Shown: positions 1 to 8,745 of the stretch, piece by piece
Layout: each line of letters opens with the position of its first letter
Position numbering within the stretch: the first letter of the stretch is position 1
Assembly (NCBI RefSeq): GCF_000307775.2
Contig: NZ_KK020676.1
Coordinates: 320,152 to 384,151 of the forward strand
Length of the DNA stretch: 64,000 nt
Direction: 5' to 3'
From: Stutzerimonas stutzeri KOS6
GTDB taxonomy: Bacteria; Pseudomonadota; Gammaproteobacteria; Pseudomonadales; Pseudomonadaceae
Notes under the pieces: generated by a model
Databases searched by the model: none
What the model was told of the DNA's origin: nothing
The model's input: the letters and a program-made list of their open reading frames with translations, nothing else
Translations under genes and position numbers: made by a program

Positions 1-1
1 C

Positions 2-991
2 CTTAAGAATTTTCGTTTGTATGACGACAAAGGTAGAAGATCCGGCTTTGTGAAAACCGACACCGGGTATCAGTTGGTCGGCTTCAAGGATAGAAGAGGT
101 GGAAAGCTAAGCGAGCAGAAAATACAACTAAACGCGAACTCAACAAAGCGAATCTTCGAAGTAATAAAGATCACAGCACCGTTAAGAAAATATCTCAAGG
201 GAATTGGCGACAGCCGATGGAAGGAGTTATTCCTGACCTGCGGGAAGGGTTTCGGTCACCCGCGGAGCGCTGTAATTCCGACTTGGAACAAAGCGCTATT
301 CGATAAACACACACGGATTTTTGAACGACTTGCACAACAATTTTCAAATCATACTTCCTTGAGGGGTACTGAACTAAAAAATTTCTTATCTCGAGTCACC
401 CTTTCTAGTCTTCGAGCCTCATGTGGGGTAGAGGTATATTTAAAAACCCAAAGCGTCGAAGCCATGTCCAAAGCGCTCGGCCACGCAAACCACGACTGCC
501 TGCAACTTTCTCACTACCTGCCCGAGTCAATACTAGCCTTCTTCCAAGCCCGCTGGATAAGAATTTTTCAGCGCGGCTTAATCTGTGACGCGATGAAAGA
601 TAGCAGCTTCCTCATAGAGGCCGCAGACTTCGAGACAATGGAAGAGTTAAATCTATTTCTTAAGAACCATGCACTAAAAGACATCCCTGACCACCTGGTC
701 AACCCGGAGAACACTCAAACAACTGAACCCTATTCAGCGAATCAGTACTCAGAGGTCTACATCTCAGTGGATCCAGGGATAATGACCGCCCTCGTATCAT
801 TAGAGAAAGCAGTGGCTACAGCGGAACGACCCGAAGAAGTGACAGGAGTAGCACGATACTGGGCAGATCTAACGAAGGCCGTTGTTGCCGAGATCAGAAG
901 GGATAATGACGCACTACTGAAAGACCACCTTTATGTCGCCGAGCAGAGGTGTAACCCCCGCAGAATGGAGAAGTTGATATATGAATGTTGA
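2..991 (+). CDS. Tyrosine recombinase, first of three (GinA-like), 5' end outside window
   Basis: The reading frame is open to the left edge, so only the C-terminal part is present, about 329 residues. Tyrosine recombinase features near residues 135-175 of the visible part are SSLRAS (second catalytic Arg), ALGHAN (catalytic His) and LSHYLP (nucleophile Tyr candidate). The usual HxxR is replaced by SxxR. The gene overlaps the next recombinase gene by 11 bp, which points to translational coupling in a three-gene operon. Members of such trios act together in site-specific excision and integration of the island. The family assignment is good; equivalence to GinA is inferred from order and size. 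Confidence 0.65.
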   Translation, partial: LKNFRLYDDKGRRSGFVKTDTGYQLVGFKDRRGGKLSEQKIQLNANSTKRIFEVIKITAPLRKYLKGIGDSRWKELFLTCGKGFGHPRSAVIPTWNKALFDKHTRIFERLAQQFSNHTSLRGTELKNFLSRVTLSSLRASCGVEVYLKTQSVEAMSKALGHANHDCLQLSHYLPESILAFFQARWIRIFQRGLICDAMKDSSFLIEAADFETMEELNLFLKNHALKDIPDHLVNPENTQTTEPYSANQYSEVYISVDPGIMTALVSLEKAVATAERPEEVTGVARYWADLTKAVVAEIRRDNDALLKDHLYVAEQRCNPRRMEKLIYEC

Positions 992-2618
992 ATTACCAGC
1001 AGAGCTAGACTTCCTAAAAGCGTTCTACACCGACCCTAGGACAGAATACAAAAAATCAAGTTGGTTGCTGAGTGATTTCGACTTGCACATATGGAAATAT
1101 GATTTCAATTTTGCGACCCCCAACACGATCAACTGGGACATTACATTAGACGACGAAACTTCTCTGCTTGCCCAAAAAAACAAGCCATTACTAGACGGGC
1201 TAAAGTATTTTTTAACAACATCTACACGTTCTGTTCGAGGATCGGCGATCGAATTAGGTTCACTAGCCGCACAGATGACGATGTTTAACAGGGCCATTCA
1301 CGTTGCCGATTACATTCTTCTGAATGCAAAAGAATATCAGCTATCCAGATTCGGATTGGCTGGAATCAACAGCCATCACATGAAGAGAATGCTAGACGTC
1401 TTCTCAAGCGTCAACGGTTCGGAAGAGTCGGTTTACGAGTGGACCAAGACTATCAGCAAATTTTGTTTAAGCTTAATAAACACTTCCAGTTCTATCGAAC
1501 TCGATAGCATTCTAGATCAATATCCACGAATGCGCATTGTGACTGACGAACAACTAGATGAGCATCACCTGGAAATACCTTTTGATTTAATACCTTATGC
1601 AAGAGCTGCCTTGCATTTGCATGGATATTATAAAAAAAGATCAACTGCTGGAGTCCGCACCCCTAACACCTTGCAGCTAGCGAAATCGCTTTATGCCAAC
1701 ACACTGAAAGGCGGGCATCTAAAACTAAAAACATTAAGCTCATTAGAATTCTATACTGATAATGAGAGAGAAATAATATCGAGAGAGTATCCCGGTTCAT
1801 CGGTCAGGACAGGTGACCATGAAGCAATGACATCCGGTCCATTTCGCGCCTACAGATTTTTAACATACAACCTTGGAATTCTTCATGAAATTGGGCTTCC
1901 AGCTCCCGAAGTATCAGAGCTGAAGCAGATACTTGATTATGAACCATCACTCTCTGAAGCTGCTCGGTTTCGGACGCTGCCGTACCCAATAGTGAGAGAC
2001 GCCTTCAGAAAATCAATCGAGTACCATTTCAAGTATGGAGAACTTCTAATAGAAGGTTTCTGCCGCATGGCAGAGCATTGCAACCTCAATGGAATTGCCC
2101 CTACGCAACTTACCAATGGAGAGTTACAAGACATTATGCCCCCTGAGCTTATCGACATGGGAATTAGGAAGCTTGGGCTTGTATGTCAAACGGTGTCTAT
2201 TAGGCACGGCGCACTGAGAAAGCAGTCAAATTACTTCATAGAACTCAGAAATAATGTGGGACTGATTGAGTGCTTACGCATCTATATTGGATGTGTCCAG
2301 ATGGTAGTTGGAACAATCATGGCTCGCCGAATAGGAGAAATGCTCGATTTGCACTCGACTGACTGCCTAGATAAAAGCGAAAGATGGTTGATCTTCTTAA
2401 ATAGAAAAAGCACATCCAACCTGTTCGGCATAAGACAACGCCAAGCACGCCCAATCGAACCCATTGCCGTAAAAATGATTAAAAACTTAATTTCCATGCA
2501 GCAGAGACTTTTAAAAAGCGGATTCATAACTGAAATGACTAGCCTCTTTGCCCCCCCGGACTCCTCGGAAATGCCGGGCTTAGTCAGCAAACAATGTATG
2601 CCTACAATAGAAACCTAG
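981..2618 (+). CDS. Tyrosine recombinase, second of three (GinB-like), N-terminal frame
   Basis: This 545-residue frame is the N-terminal and central part of a large recombinase. It ends at a TAG, while the conserved C-terminal catalytic segment continues in another frame from 2543 to 3076. It contains a core-like helix region (around residues 430-475, with MARRIGE carrying the first catalytic Arg candidate). A run of seven C at 2551-2557 lies where the two frames overlap; read in the zero frame it ends C CCC CCG, a pattern able to support -1 slippage. So either one base was lost and the gene is dead, or the protein is made by frameshifting. Operon position between the first and third recombinases is conserved in order. 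Confidence 0.6.
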   Translation: MNVELPAELDFLKAFYTDPRTEYKKSSWLLSDFDLHIWKYDFNFATPNTINWDITLDDETSLLAQKNKPLLDGLKYFLTTSTRSVRGSAIELGSLAAQMTMFNRAIHVADYILLNAKEYQLSRFGLAGINSHHMKRMLDVFSSVNGSEESVYEWTKTISKFCLSLINTSSSIELDSILDQYPRMRIVTDEQLDEHHLEIPFDLIPYARAALHLHGYYKKRSTAGVRTPNTLQLAKSLYANTLKGGHLKLKTLSSLEFYTDNEREIISREYPGSSVRTGDHEAMTSGPFRAYRFLTYNLGILHEIGLPAPEVSELKQILDYEPSLSEAARFRTLPYPIVRDAFRKSIEYHFKYGELLIEGFCRMAEHCNLNGIAPTQLTNGELQDIMPPELIDMGIRKLGLVCQTVSIRHGALRKQSNYFIELRNNVGLIECLRIYIGCVQMVVGTIMARRIGEMLDLHSTDCLDKSERWLIFLNRKSTSNLFGIRQRQARPIEPIAVKMIKNLISMQQRLLKSGFITEMTSLFAPPDSSEMPGLVSKQCMPTIET

Positions 2619-3076
2619 ACTTGTTGTGCGATTATTTCGAACTACCACTAAATTCAAAAGGAGAAAGGTACTATATCCGACAACATCAACTTCGACGCTT
2701 TTTCTCCATGGTATTCTTCCACTCGAGCAGTTTTGGAGGACTGGAGACACTGCAGTGGATGCTCGGGCACACCGACATGCAGCATGTTTGGAATTACATT
2801 ACTGAGTCCACTGATGGTGCAGTTTTGCGTAGCGCTAAGGCTCAGTTCATAGCAGAAAGCTTGCATAATGGCGATATCACTGCTTACGAAGATCTAGCCG
2901 AAATACTAAAAATTCGTTACAACACAGATAATTTTGCTCTAGTAGACACTGCTGAACTTGAAGACGCAATCACCGACATGATAAAGACAGGGAAAGTCCA
3001 GATTGAGCCAGAGTTTTTCACAGACGAAACCGGCCAACATATGCGCGTGGTAGTAAAAATTCAGAGCACAGACTAA
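2594..3076 (+). CDS. Tyrosine recombinase, second of three, C-terminal catalytic frame
   Basis: This frame is open from 2543 and carries the end of the second recombinase. HQLRRFF (HxxR), MLGHTD (catalytic His) and WNYITES (nucleophile Tyr) are seen within the first 75 residues. The ATG at 2594 is internal and probably not a true start; no ribosome binding site precedes it. The frame is shifted by -1 relative to the upstream 981-2618 frame. The TAA at 3074-3076 is directly followed by the ATG of the third recombinase, so coupling is kept. It is best read as the 3' half of one gene of roughly 700 codons. Confidence 0.6.
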   Translation: MYAYNRNLDLLCDYFELPLNSKGERYYIRQHQLRRFFSMVFFHSSSFGGLETLQWMLGHTDMQHVWNYITESTDGAVLRSAKAQFIAESLHNGDITAYEDLAEILKIRYNTDNFALVDTAELEDAITDMIKTGKVQIEPEFFTDETGQHMRVVVKIQSTD

Positions 3077-5149
3077 ATGAAAAAAATCTCCGACCTAGAG
3101 CCACATGCTAGCGCCACATTAATAACCAGTGAACTTTTAAAGCTAATCTACCGTAATCCTGACTATTTTTCCAAAAACGAGAACATTCTAAAGGCTCTCA
3201 GAAGCCAAGGAGCGCTAGCCAAGCTCGAATTCAATTTCGAGGACTCAGGGGCTATAAAGTCAAAATCCCCAATGAGCATCAACACTTTAAAATCTCACGC
3301 CAACTTACAGTTCAAGGGAGGATTTAAGGAACTTGATACCCTCCGCCTAGCGGCATTGAGGGCCATTGAGAAGGTCAATGGCAGCAAAGAGGCCACTTCA
3401 ACAAAACGCACTAAGTCCGGACTTTCGCGACTAGTAACTGAACTAGAGGAGAGACTTGATAAGCAGCGCTGCGCCAACATGGTCCTCCTCCAGGGATTAA
3501 GCCTGGCAATTAACGAGTTAAGAAATATACGTAGCAATCTAGATCCCGCTCTACTTGAAAAGCGGGCAAGCGATGCCGTTCAGGCACTTACTGCTCTACT
3601 GAGCCTCCCTCCAGAACAGCCACCCCCCCTCCCCTTCTTCCGGAGACGGGCGAGTTACGCGACTGGAGGAGTATCGCAAGTGACAAACCACCTTCGCCAA
3701 CAACTATTTAAACCACTTAAAGAGCTAACACTCTTTAGCTACCATGCGCATGGAAGTACTATAACAAAAGATGGTTCTGGCCTGCCGTTTTGCTGTTGGC
3801 CTGATGGCACGCCCAATAACGTCGCAAATCTCTACATGCTCGCACTACGTGACCGCCCTGGCCGAGGTGGAAAAGGCCTATCAAGGCACGGCGGTAAAGG
3901 CGGAAGCATTGGGGAGTATGCATCCAAAATAAGCCCACTAGTTCGCTACTGCTTCAGATACCGAACTGACTTTATAGGACTGTCTGACCAACAGTTCTCA
4001 GACTTCATTGACGAATTAAGAAAGGAGCGATCTGTCAACGATCCCACTGTAAATAGGCGCACCGAAACTACACTCCTAGCAATTGGTAGGATCTGTCTAG
4101 ATTTTTTGCAATTCGTAGGACGTCTTTATGGCGACGATGCATTTGTATCAGAGAATGGAACCATCCGCGCCGTAATGAAAACATTTACTATCACAACGCG
4201 CTCAGGAAGAACGATAAAGCGGAGTTATCTGCATCACCACTCTCTTCATGTATCTGGAACGCGCTACCACACGCGCGATCCGATCCCGAGCGAACATATA
4301 AAGCTTTTGCGAGATTCAGCAAACAAAATCCACCCATCGAGACACCTTCAACTTCGACGGAATCTGGTGATTTCCTTGCTTGAGCATACGGGCGCTCGAC
4401 GCAGCGAGATAATTGAAATTACCGTTTCGGACATACGTAATGCCATGAACATGTCGTTCCCATTGCTACGTCTGCGAACCTTGAAACGTGGAACCTATTC
4501 CGAGCGTTTTATCCCGATTTCAAGAGTGGTACTAAGCGAAGCTAAGAAATATATTCAGTTTGCCCGCAGAATATCTCTTCGCAACTTCAAGGACACGGAT
4601 CACGACAGACTCTTTGTTCAAGAAAAGACTGGTAAGCCGCTCGGTGCCTGCAGTATTACGAATGAAATGATTCAACTTAGAAGTCACGCCGGCATCGAAG
4701 AAAAAGTCTGTGCACACATGTTCCGCCATGCTTTCATCACCAATCTTTTCGTACTCCTAATCAAAAGACACAAGTTCAAGCAAAAGGACGACTTCAGAAG
4801 CGCCCTGCTTAATAGCAAAAAGTTTCTTTACGACGTCATGCTGTGGACTGGCCACAAAGATCCCCTCTCGGTAGAACGGTATATTCATCTTGCATTCGCC
4901 AAACTTGATGGATACGAAGACATCGTTTCATCTGCCCATATAATCAGGACTAACCGTATATATGACCAGGCCGAGGAGCTACTTCTGAACGCATTAAAAA
5001 ATGGTATGCCAGTTGACGAGTACGTGCGTGAACTGGAGAAGCTAAAGCAACTTCGGCAAGAAGATCTCAAGAAAGAGACAAAGGAAGAGGAAGAGGAAGA
5101 GAATACGGAGTCAGTCAAAAGCTGGGAGCATTGGCATAACCACCTTTGA
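3077..5149 (+). CDS. Tyrosine recombinase, third of three (GinC-like), complete
   Basis: The 690-residue protein has a complete C-terminal catalytic domain: TGARRSE (first Arg, about residue 438), TLKRG (Lys), AHMFRHAF (HxxR), WTGHKDP (His) and VERYIHL (nucleophile Tyr, about residue 607). The N-terminal half is long and family-specific, and the tail is a charged, Glu/Lys-rich coiled-coil-like segment. The start ATG follows the preceding stop without a gap. As the only member of the trio with the full residue set and no frameshift, it may supply most of the strand-transfer activity. In GInt islands all gin genes are needed for movement; whether this copy still moves anything is unknown given the damaged second gene. 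Confidence 0.75.
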   Translation: MKKISDLEPHASATLITSELLKLIYRNPDYFSKNENILKALRSQGALAKLEFNFEDSGAIKSKSPMSINTLKSHANLQFKGGFKELDTLRLAALRAIEKVNGSKEATSTKRTKSGLSRLVTELEERLDKQRCANMVLLQGLSLAINELRNIRSNLDPALLEKRASDAVQALTALLSLPPEQPPPLPFFRRRASYATGGVSQVTNHLRQQLFKPLKELTLFSYHAHGSTITKDGSGLPFCCWPDGTPNNVANLYMLALRDRPGRGGKGLSRHGGKGGSIGEYASKISPLVRYCFRYRTDFIGLSDQQFSDFIDELRKERSVNDPTVNRRTETTLLAIGRICLDFLQFVGRLYGDDAFVSENGTIRAVMKTFTITTRSGRTIKRSYLHHHSLHVSGTRYHTRDPIPSEHIKLLRDSANKIHPSRHLQLRRNLVISLLEHTGARRSEIIEITVSDIRNAMNMSFPLLRLRTLKRGTYSERFIPISRVVLSEAKKYIQFARRISLRNFKDTDHDRLFVQEKTGKPLGACSITNEMIQLRSHAGIEEKVCAHMFRHAFITNLFVLLIKRHKFKQKDDFRSALLNSKKFLYDVMLWTGHKDPLSVERYIHLAFAKLDGYEDIVSSAHIIRTNRIYDQAEELLLNALKNGMPVDEYVRELEKLKQLRQEDLKKETKEEEEEENTESVKSWEHWHNHL

Positions 5150-5215
5150 ATGTTGCGATACAACTCGCTTCACTGCCGAAGCGTCCATAAAGCGCGTGTC
5201 TAATGACGACGACGT

Positions 5216-5430
5216 TTACCGGTCGTTCACTGGGGCGAAAGAGACAATCCGCTCCTGCCCGTGCAAGGTGGCATCCTGAATGCCCGACTCAATCCGTAGG
5301 GCTCTGTCCGGATAGATGTCCTTGAGGTTCGTCATCACCTGACCCTTGTCAAGGCTGAAGATCACTTGGCCGTTGTGATCAACCAGGAATGCATGGTCGA
5401 TGCCGCCAAAGTCCACGACATCTATGATCC
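5216..5430 (-). pseudogene. Internal scrap of a methyl-accepting chemotaxis protein (dCache domain)
   Basis: On the minus strand, from about 5430 down to a stop at 5216, the translation matches the membrane-distal sensor domain of Pseudomonas chemoreceptors: segments such as DHAFLVDHNGQVIFS and SGIQDATLHG are typical. There is no signal-anchor, HAMP or signalling domain, and a TAG lies in frame just upstream. It is therefore a roughly 70-codon internal fragment, left by an earlier insertion or deletion. The rest of 5150-5655 shows no gene; 5431-5655 has nothing I recognise. Confidence 0.5.
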
Positions 5431-5655
5431 TCCACTAGGGTGTCAAGGGTGAACCGTCGCTTAAGTTCCGGAGCACACATTTACAAAGGGCCGAAATCTG
5501 CAAAAAACGGGCACGTCGACTCTACGAATGGCAATACGGTAAAACTCGCACGGCCCTAGTACGCCGGTTGACTGGCACACTCAACAGAGAGCCAACCTGC
5601 GTTGCTCTCGAGGCAACACTGGGTTCCGGTTCACACGCCCGCATTGAGCAACAGC

Positions 5656-8181
5656 CTACGATTTTCGCGGCTTAGCTCTAGCTGTAGCCTGGGCCACAAG
5701 CGGGTCCTCAGGCCAGTAATGCTTAGGGTACCTACCTCGTAAATCTTTCTTCACTTCCGCGTAGGTATTGCGCCAGAAACTCGCCAGGTCCTGGGTGACC
5801 TGCACCGGGCGCTGGGCCGGGGACAGCAGGTGCAGCTTGACGCCCTGACGGCCACCGGCGATGCGCGGAGTGTCGGCGAGGCCGAACAGCTCTTGGAGGC
5901 GCACCGCGAGAACCGGCATCTCGTCGCTGTAGTCGAGGCGGATGCGCGAGCCGGAGGGCACTTCCAGCGTACGCGGCGCCAGCTCGTCGAGGCGTTGCGG
6001 CAGCGGCCAGGGCAGCAGGCCATGGAGGATGCCGGCGAGGTCGAGGTTGGCGAAATGGCTGAGGCGGCTGACCTTGCCCAGCCAGGGCTGCAGCCACTCC
6101 TCCAGGCTGGCCAGAAGCGCCGCGTCGGAGAGGTCTGGCCATTCGCTGCTGCCCGTGTCGGCCAGGTCCAGTCGGCGCAGCAGCGCCACCCGCGCCTGCC
6201 ACTGGCGCAGCTCCGCACTCCACGGCAGCAGCTCCAGCCCCTTGCGTCGCACCAGACCGAGCAGCGCACGCGAGCGGGCCTCGTCATCCAGTTCGGCAAG
6301 GGCTTCGCGGGCCAGCACCAACTCACCCACTTTCACCTGACGTTCGGCGCGCAGCACACCTTCGCGCTCTTCCCAGTCGAGCAGGTCCTGGCACCTTACC
6401 TGTTCGGCCAGAGGGCCGTCGAACAGTGCGGGATCAAGGTCGGCCGCGAGATAGATGCGCTCTTCACGCTGGCCCTGGCGGCTACCGAGATCGGCGATCA
6501 CCAACCAGGGCTCCTTCATCAGCGCATCCGGCTCGCCAAAGGTGGCTGCACGGCCATTGGCCAGCCGATAATCGGCCCCTCCGGCACGACGTTGCTGGGC
6601 AATGCGGTCCGGGTAGGCGAACGCCAGCAGGCAGCCGAGCCAGCGCGGGTGATCCGGATCGGCCACCGGCTCGCTGGCCGGGCCACGCAGGTAGGAACGG
6701 AACTGCCGCGCCAGCTGGCGAGCACGCTGCACGCCGCCACGAGCGCCACGCGCTGCCTTGTCGTTACCGGCCAGCAAGGCGAGGCGGCTGTGCAGGTCGG
6801 CACCGCCACCACGCAGGATGTCGCGCTCGCCCAGTAGGGCGGCGAGGTCACAGGCCAGGCCGCCGAGTCCCAGGGCGTGGCCACGTAACAGCAGGTGGGC
6901 AATGCGCGGATGGGCGGGCAGTTCGGCCATGGCCTGGCCATGGCGGGTCAAGTTGCCATCGTCGGCCAGTGCGCCGAGGCGTTGCAGCAGGTCACGGCCC
7001 TGGGCGTAGGCAGCCGTGGGCGGCGGATCGAGCCAGGCCAGTTCATTGGGATCACCAATCCCCCAGCGCGCCAGTTGCAACGCCAGTCCGGCAAGGTCGG
7101 CCTGGAGGATTTCCGCGCTCCCGTGGGCGGCCAGTTGCTCATGCTGGGCCTCAGACCAGAGCCGGTAGCAGGCACCCGGCTGCAGACGGCCGGCACGGCC
7201 GGCACGCTGGGTCGCGGAGGAGCGGGAAATACGCTGGGTGTCCAGGCGAGTCATGCCACTGGCCGGGTCGAAGCGCGGTACACGCTCCAGGCCCGCGTCC
7301 ACCACCACGCGCACGCCATCGATGGTCAGGCTGGTCTCGGCGATGTTGGTGGCCAGCACCACCTTGCGCTTGCCCGCCGGTGCCGGCTCGATGGCCGCGC
7401 GCTGGGCAGCGAGGTCCAGTTCACCGTGGAGCGGGCAGAGCAGGATCTCTGACCGGCCAGCGAGGCGCTCGGCCAACTGCTCGGCGACGCGGCGAATCTC
7501 CGCCTGGCCGGGGAGGAACACCAGCAGGCTGCCAGGTTCATCGGCCAGGGCCTGGAGCATGGTCTGTACCACCCGGGGTTCGAGCGCCTCGCCGATCTGA
7601 CTCGGCCGCCCCCAACGCTGCTCCACCGGATACATGCGACCTTCGCTGCGTACCACAGGCGCCTCGTCCAGCAGGCGCGACAGGCGCTCGCCTTCCAGCG
7701 TGGCGGACATCAGCAGCACCTTCAGCGGCGGTTCGTCGCGCAACAACTCACGGCCGTTGAGACACAAGGCCAACGCCAGATCGGCATCGAGACTACGCAG
7801 ATGATACTCATCAAATATGAGCAGCCCAACGCCATCTAGGGCAGGATCGTCTTGAAGCCGACGAGTAAGAATGCCTTCAGTCACTACTTCAATTCGAGTC
7901 TGTGGTCCGACCTTACTCTCCAAGCGAATTCGATAGCCGACTGTTTGCCCAACGCTTTCTCCCAGCTCGCTCGCCAGTCGCTCAGCTGCGGCTCTGGCAG
8001 CTAGTCGACGTGGTTCGAGCATGACAATAGTCTGGTCGGCCAGCCAAGGCTCTTCCAGCAGCGCTATTGGTACTCGCGTTGTTTTGCCTGCCCCCGGCGC
8101 TGCCTCAAGTACAACTTCATTACGTGCAGACAAGGCATCTCTTAAAGCGGGCAAAACAGATTCAATCGGCAACAAACTCAT
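5656..8181 (-). CDS. hrpB: ATP-dependent RNA helicase HrpB, reconstituted hybrid gene
   Basis: HrpB is a DExH-box helicase of about 840 residues; this one has 841. Walker A is APGAGKTT near residues 28-35, the DExH box is DEYH at 124-127, and SATL and the QRAGRAGR motif VI follow, then the HA2-type and HrpB C-terminal domains. The start is the ATG at 8181 with AGGAG five bases upstream; an earlier GTG at 8205 is less likely. Base composition changes sharply twice: codons 1-127 or so and the last 35 or so are A+T-richer than the GC-rich middle. A second, GC-rich copy of codons 1-127 lies 50 kb away at 58632-59012. I infer that both ends were supplied by inserted islands, leaving a functional gene. 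Confidence 0.93.
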   Translation of the reverse strand: MSLLPIESVLPALRDALSARNEVVLEAAPGAGKTTRVPIALLEEPWLADQTIVMLEPRRLAARAAAERLASELGESVGQTVGYRIRLESKVGPQTRIEVVTEGILTRRLQDDPALDGVGLLIFDEYHLRSLDADLALALCLNGRELLRDEPPLKVLLMSATLEGERLSRLLDEAPVVRSEGRMYPVEQRWGRPSQIGEALEPRVVQTMLQALADEPGSLLVFLPGQAEIRRVAEQLAERLAGRSEILLCPLHGELDLAAQRAAIEPAPAGKRKVVLATNIAETSLTIDGVRVVVDAGLERVPRFDPASGMTRLDTQRISRSSATQRAGRAGRLQPGACYRLWSEAQHEQLAAHGSAEILQADLAGLALQLARWGIGDPNELAWLDPPPTAAYAQGRDLLQRLGALADDGNLTRHGQAMAELPAHPRIAHLLLRGHALGLGGLACDLAALLGERDILRGGGADLHSRLALLAGNDKAARGARGGVQRARQLARQFRSYLRGPASEPVADPDHPRWLGCLLAFAYPDRIAQQRRAGGADYRLANGRAATFGEPDALMKEPWLVIADLGSRQGQREERIYLAADLDPALFDGPLAEQVRCQDLLDWEEREGVLRAERQVKVGELVLAREALAELDDEARSRALLGLVRRKGLELLPWSAELRQWQARVALLRRLDLADTGSSEWPDLSDAALLASLEEWLQPWLGKVSRLSHFANLDLAGILHGLLPWPLPQRLDELAPRTLEVPSGSRIRLDYSDEMPVLAVRLQELFGLADTPRIAGGRQGVKLHLLSPAQRPVQVTQDLASFWRNTYAEVKKDLRGRYPKHYWPEDPLVAQATARAKPRKS
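7796..7815. other. Left junction of the metal-resistance island, in the hrpB DExH codons
   Basis: Here GC-rich hrpB sequence gives way to the A+T-richer substitute 5' end. The codons for DEYH (7801-7812) align with those for DEFH at 58632-58643 on the other side of the island. The bases common to both junctions are short (TCATC within the Asp-Glu codons), so the exact crossover cannot be fixed by eye. Confidence 0.6.
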
Positions 8182-8393
8182 GATGGCTCCTAGCTGAGCC
8201 ACCAATTATAGATACGAGGGAAGCTGTTACGGCACGGCGGTATGTCAATCACGCCCAGTGCACGGCTCCCTTCGGGCCGCTCAGAGATAAACGGGGCCTA
8301 TTTAAACGGCATGATGGACATCAAGGCCACAGCCAGCATCTGCCCCTTGAACACCTGACGAGGGGGATCCTCTTGCCAGTGTTGCGCCCCGGC

Positions 8394-8672
8394 TCAGCTG
8401 GCTCCGTGATCCGAAAACATCGGATCATTTAACAGCCAGCTGACTAACACCGGATGTAGAGGTCCATGCTTGTCGGCCAATAGGGAAAGCTCTTGCTTGG
8501 ATCGCTCTTCCACTCGACCAGCCAACCAGACGACTTCTGCTGTCGGGTAATGCCGAAGTAGATTATTTGCTTGGTACCGTACGTTTTCAGGAAGGCTCGT
8601 GTCCCTAGCCAGCTCCTGTAGGAAGTCCCGTGTTTGAACAACGCTACGGGTGCGCTCATGGGCCATCGTCAT
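8394..8672 (-). CDS. BPSL0761-family small protein
   Basis: This 92-residue protein has the pattern ERTRSVVQTRDFLQEL at its start and a NNLLRHYPT segment near residue 50, which I recognise from short uncharacterised proteins named BPSL0761 family, frequent in mobile islands of Pseudomonas and Burkholderia. The start ATG at 8672 has AGGAG seven bases upstream. It lies 190 bp upstream, in minus-strand terms downstream, of the Gabija-like pair and just inside the island border. The function is unknown; no membrane or signal segment is seen. Confidence 0.6.
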   Translation of the reverse strand: MTMAHERTRSVVQTRDFLQELARDTSLPENVRYQANNLLRHYPTAEVVWLAGRVEERSKQELSLLADKHGPLHPVLVSWLLNDPMFSDHGAS

Positions 8673-8745
8673 GGTATTGCTCCTGAAATGTCCGCGGGGA
8701 GAGGCGGCTTCTCGTCACTCAACATGAGTCGTCAGCCTCTCCGCC

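Larger units (their letters stand above)
1..5760. mobile_element. End of a left-hand genomic island with three tyrosine recombinases
   Basis: The stretch is visibly more A+T-rich than the hrpB body to its right and holds an operon of three large tyrosine recombinase genes, an arrangement known from GInt-type islands. The right limit is inferred from the drop in GC inside the last 35 or so codons of hrpB, near 5760; the left limit is outside the window. No short fourth gene (GinD in described GInts) is found after the third recombinase. The limits are inference; the recombinase content is seen directly. Confidence 0.5.

Noticed and set aside
5830-7760. Long open frames on the plus strand opposite hrpB, up to 444 codons
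   Set aside because: They are antisense to hrpB in GC-rich DNA, have no ribosome site or family match, and arise from codon bias.
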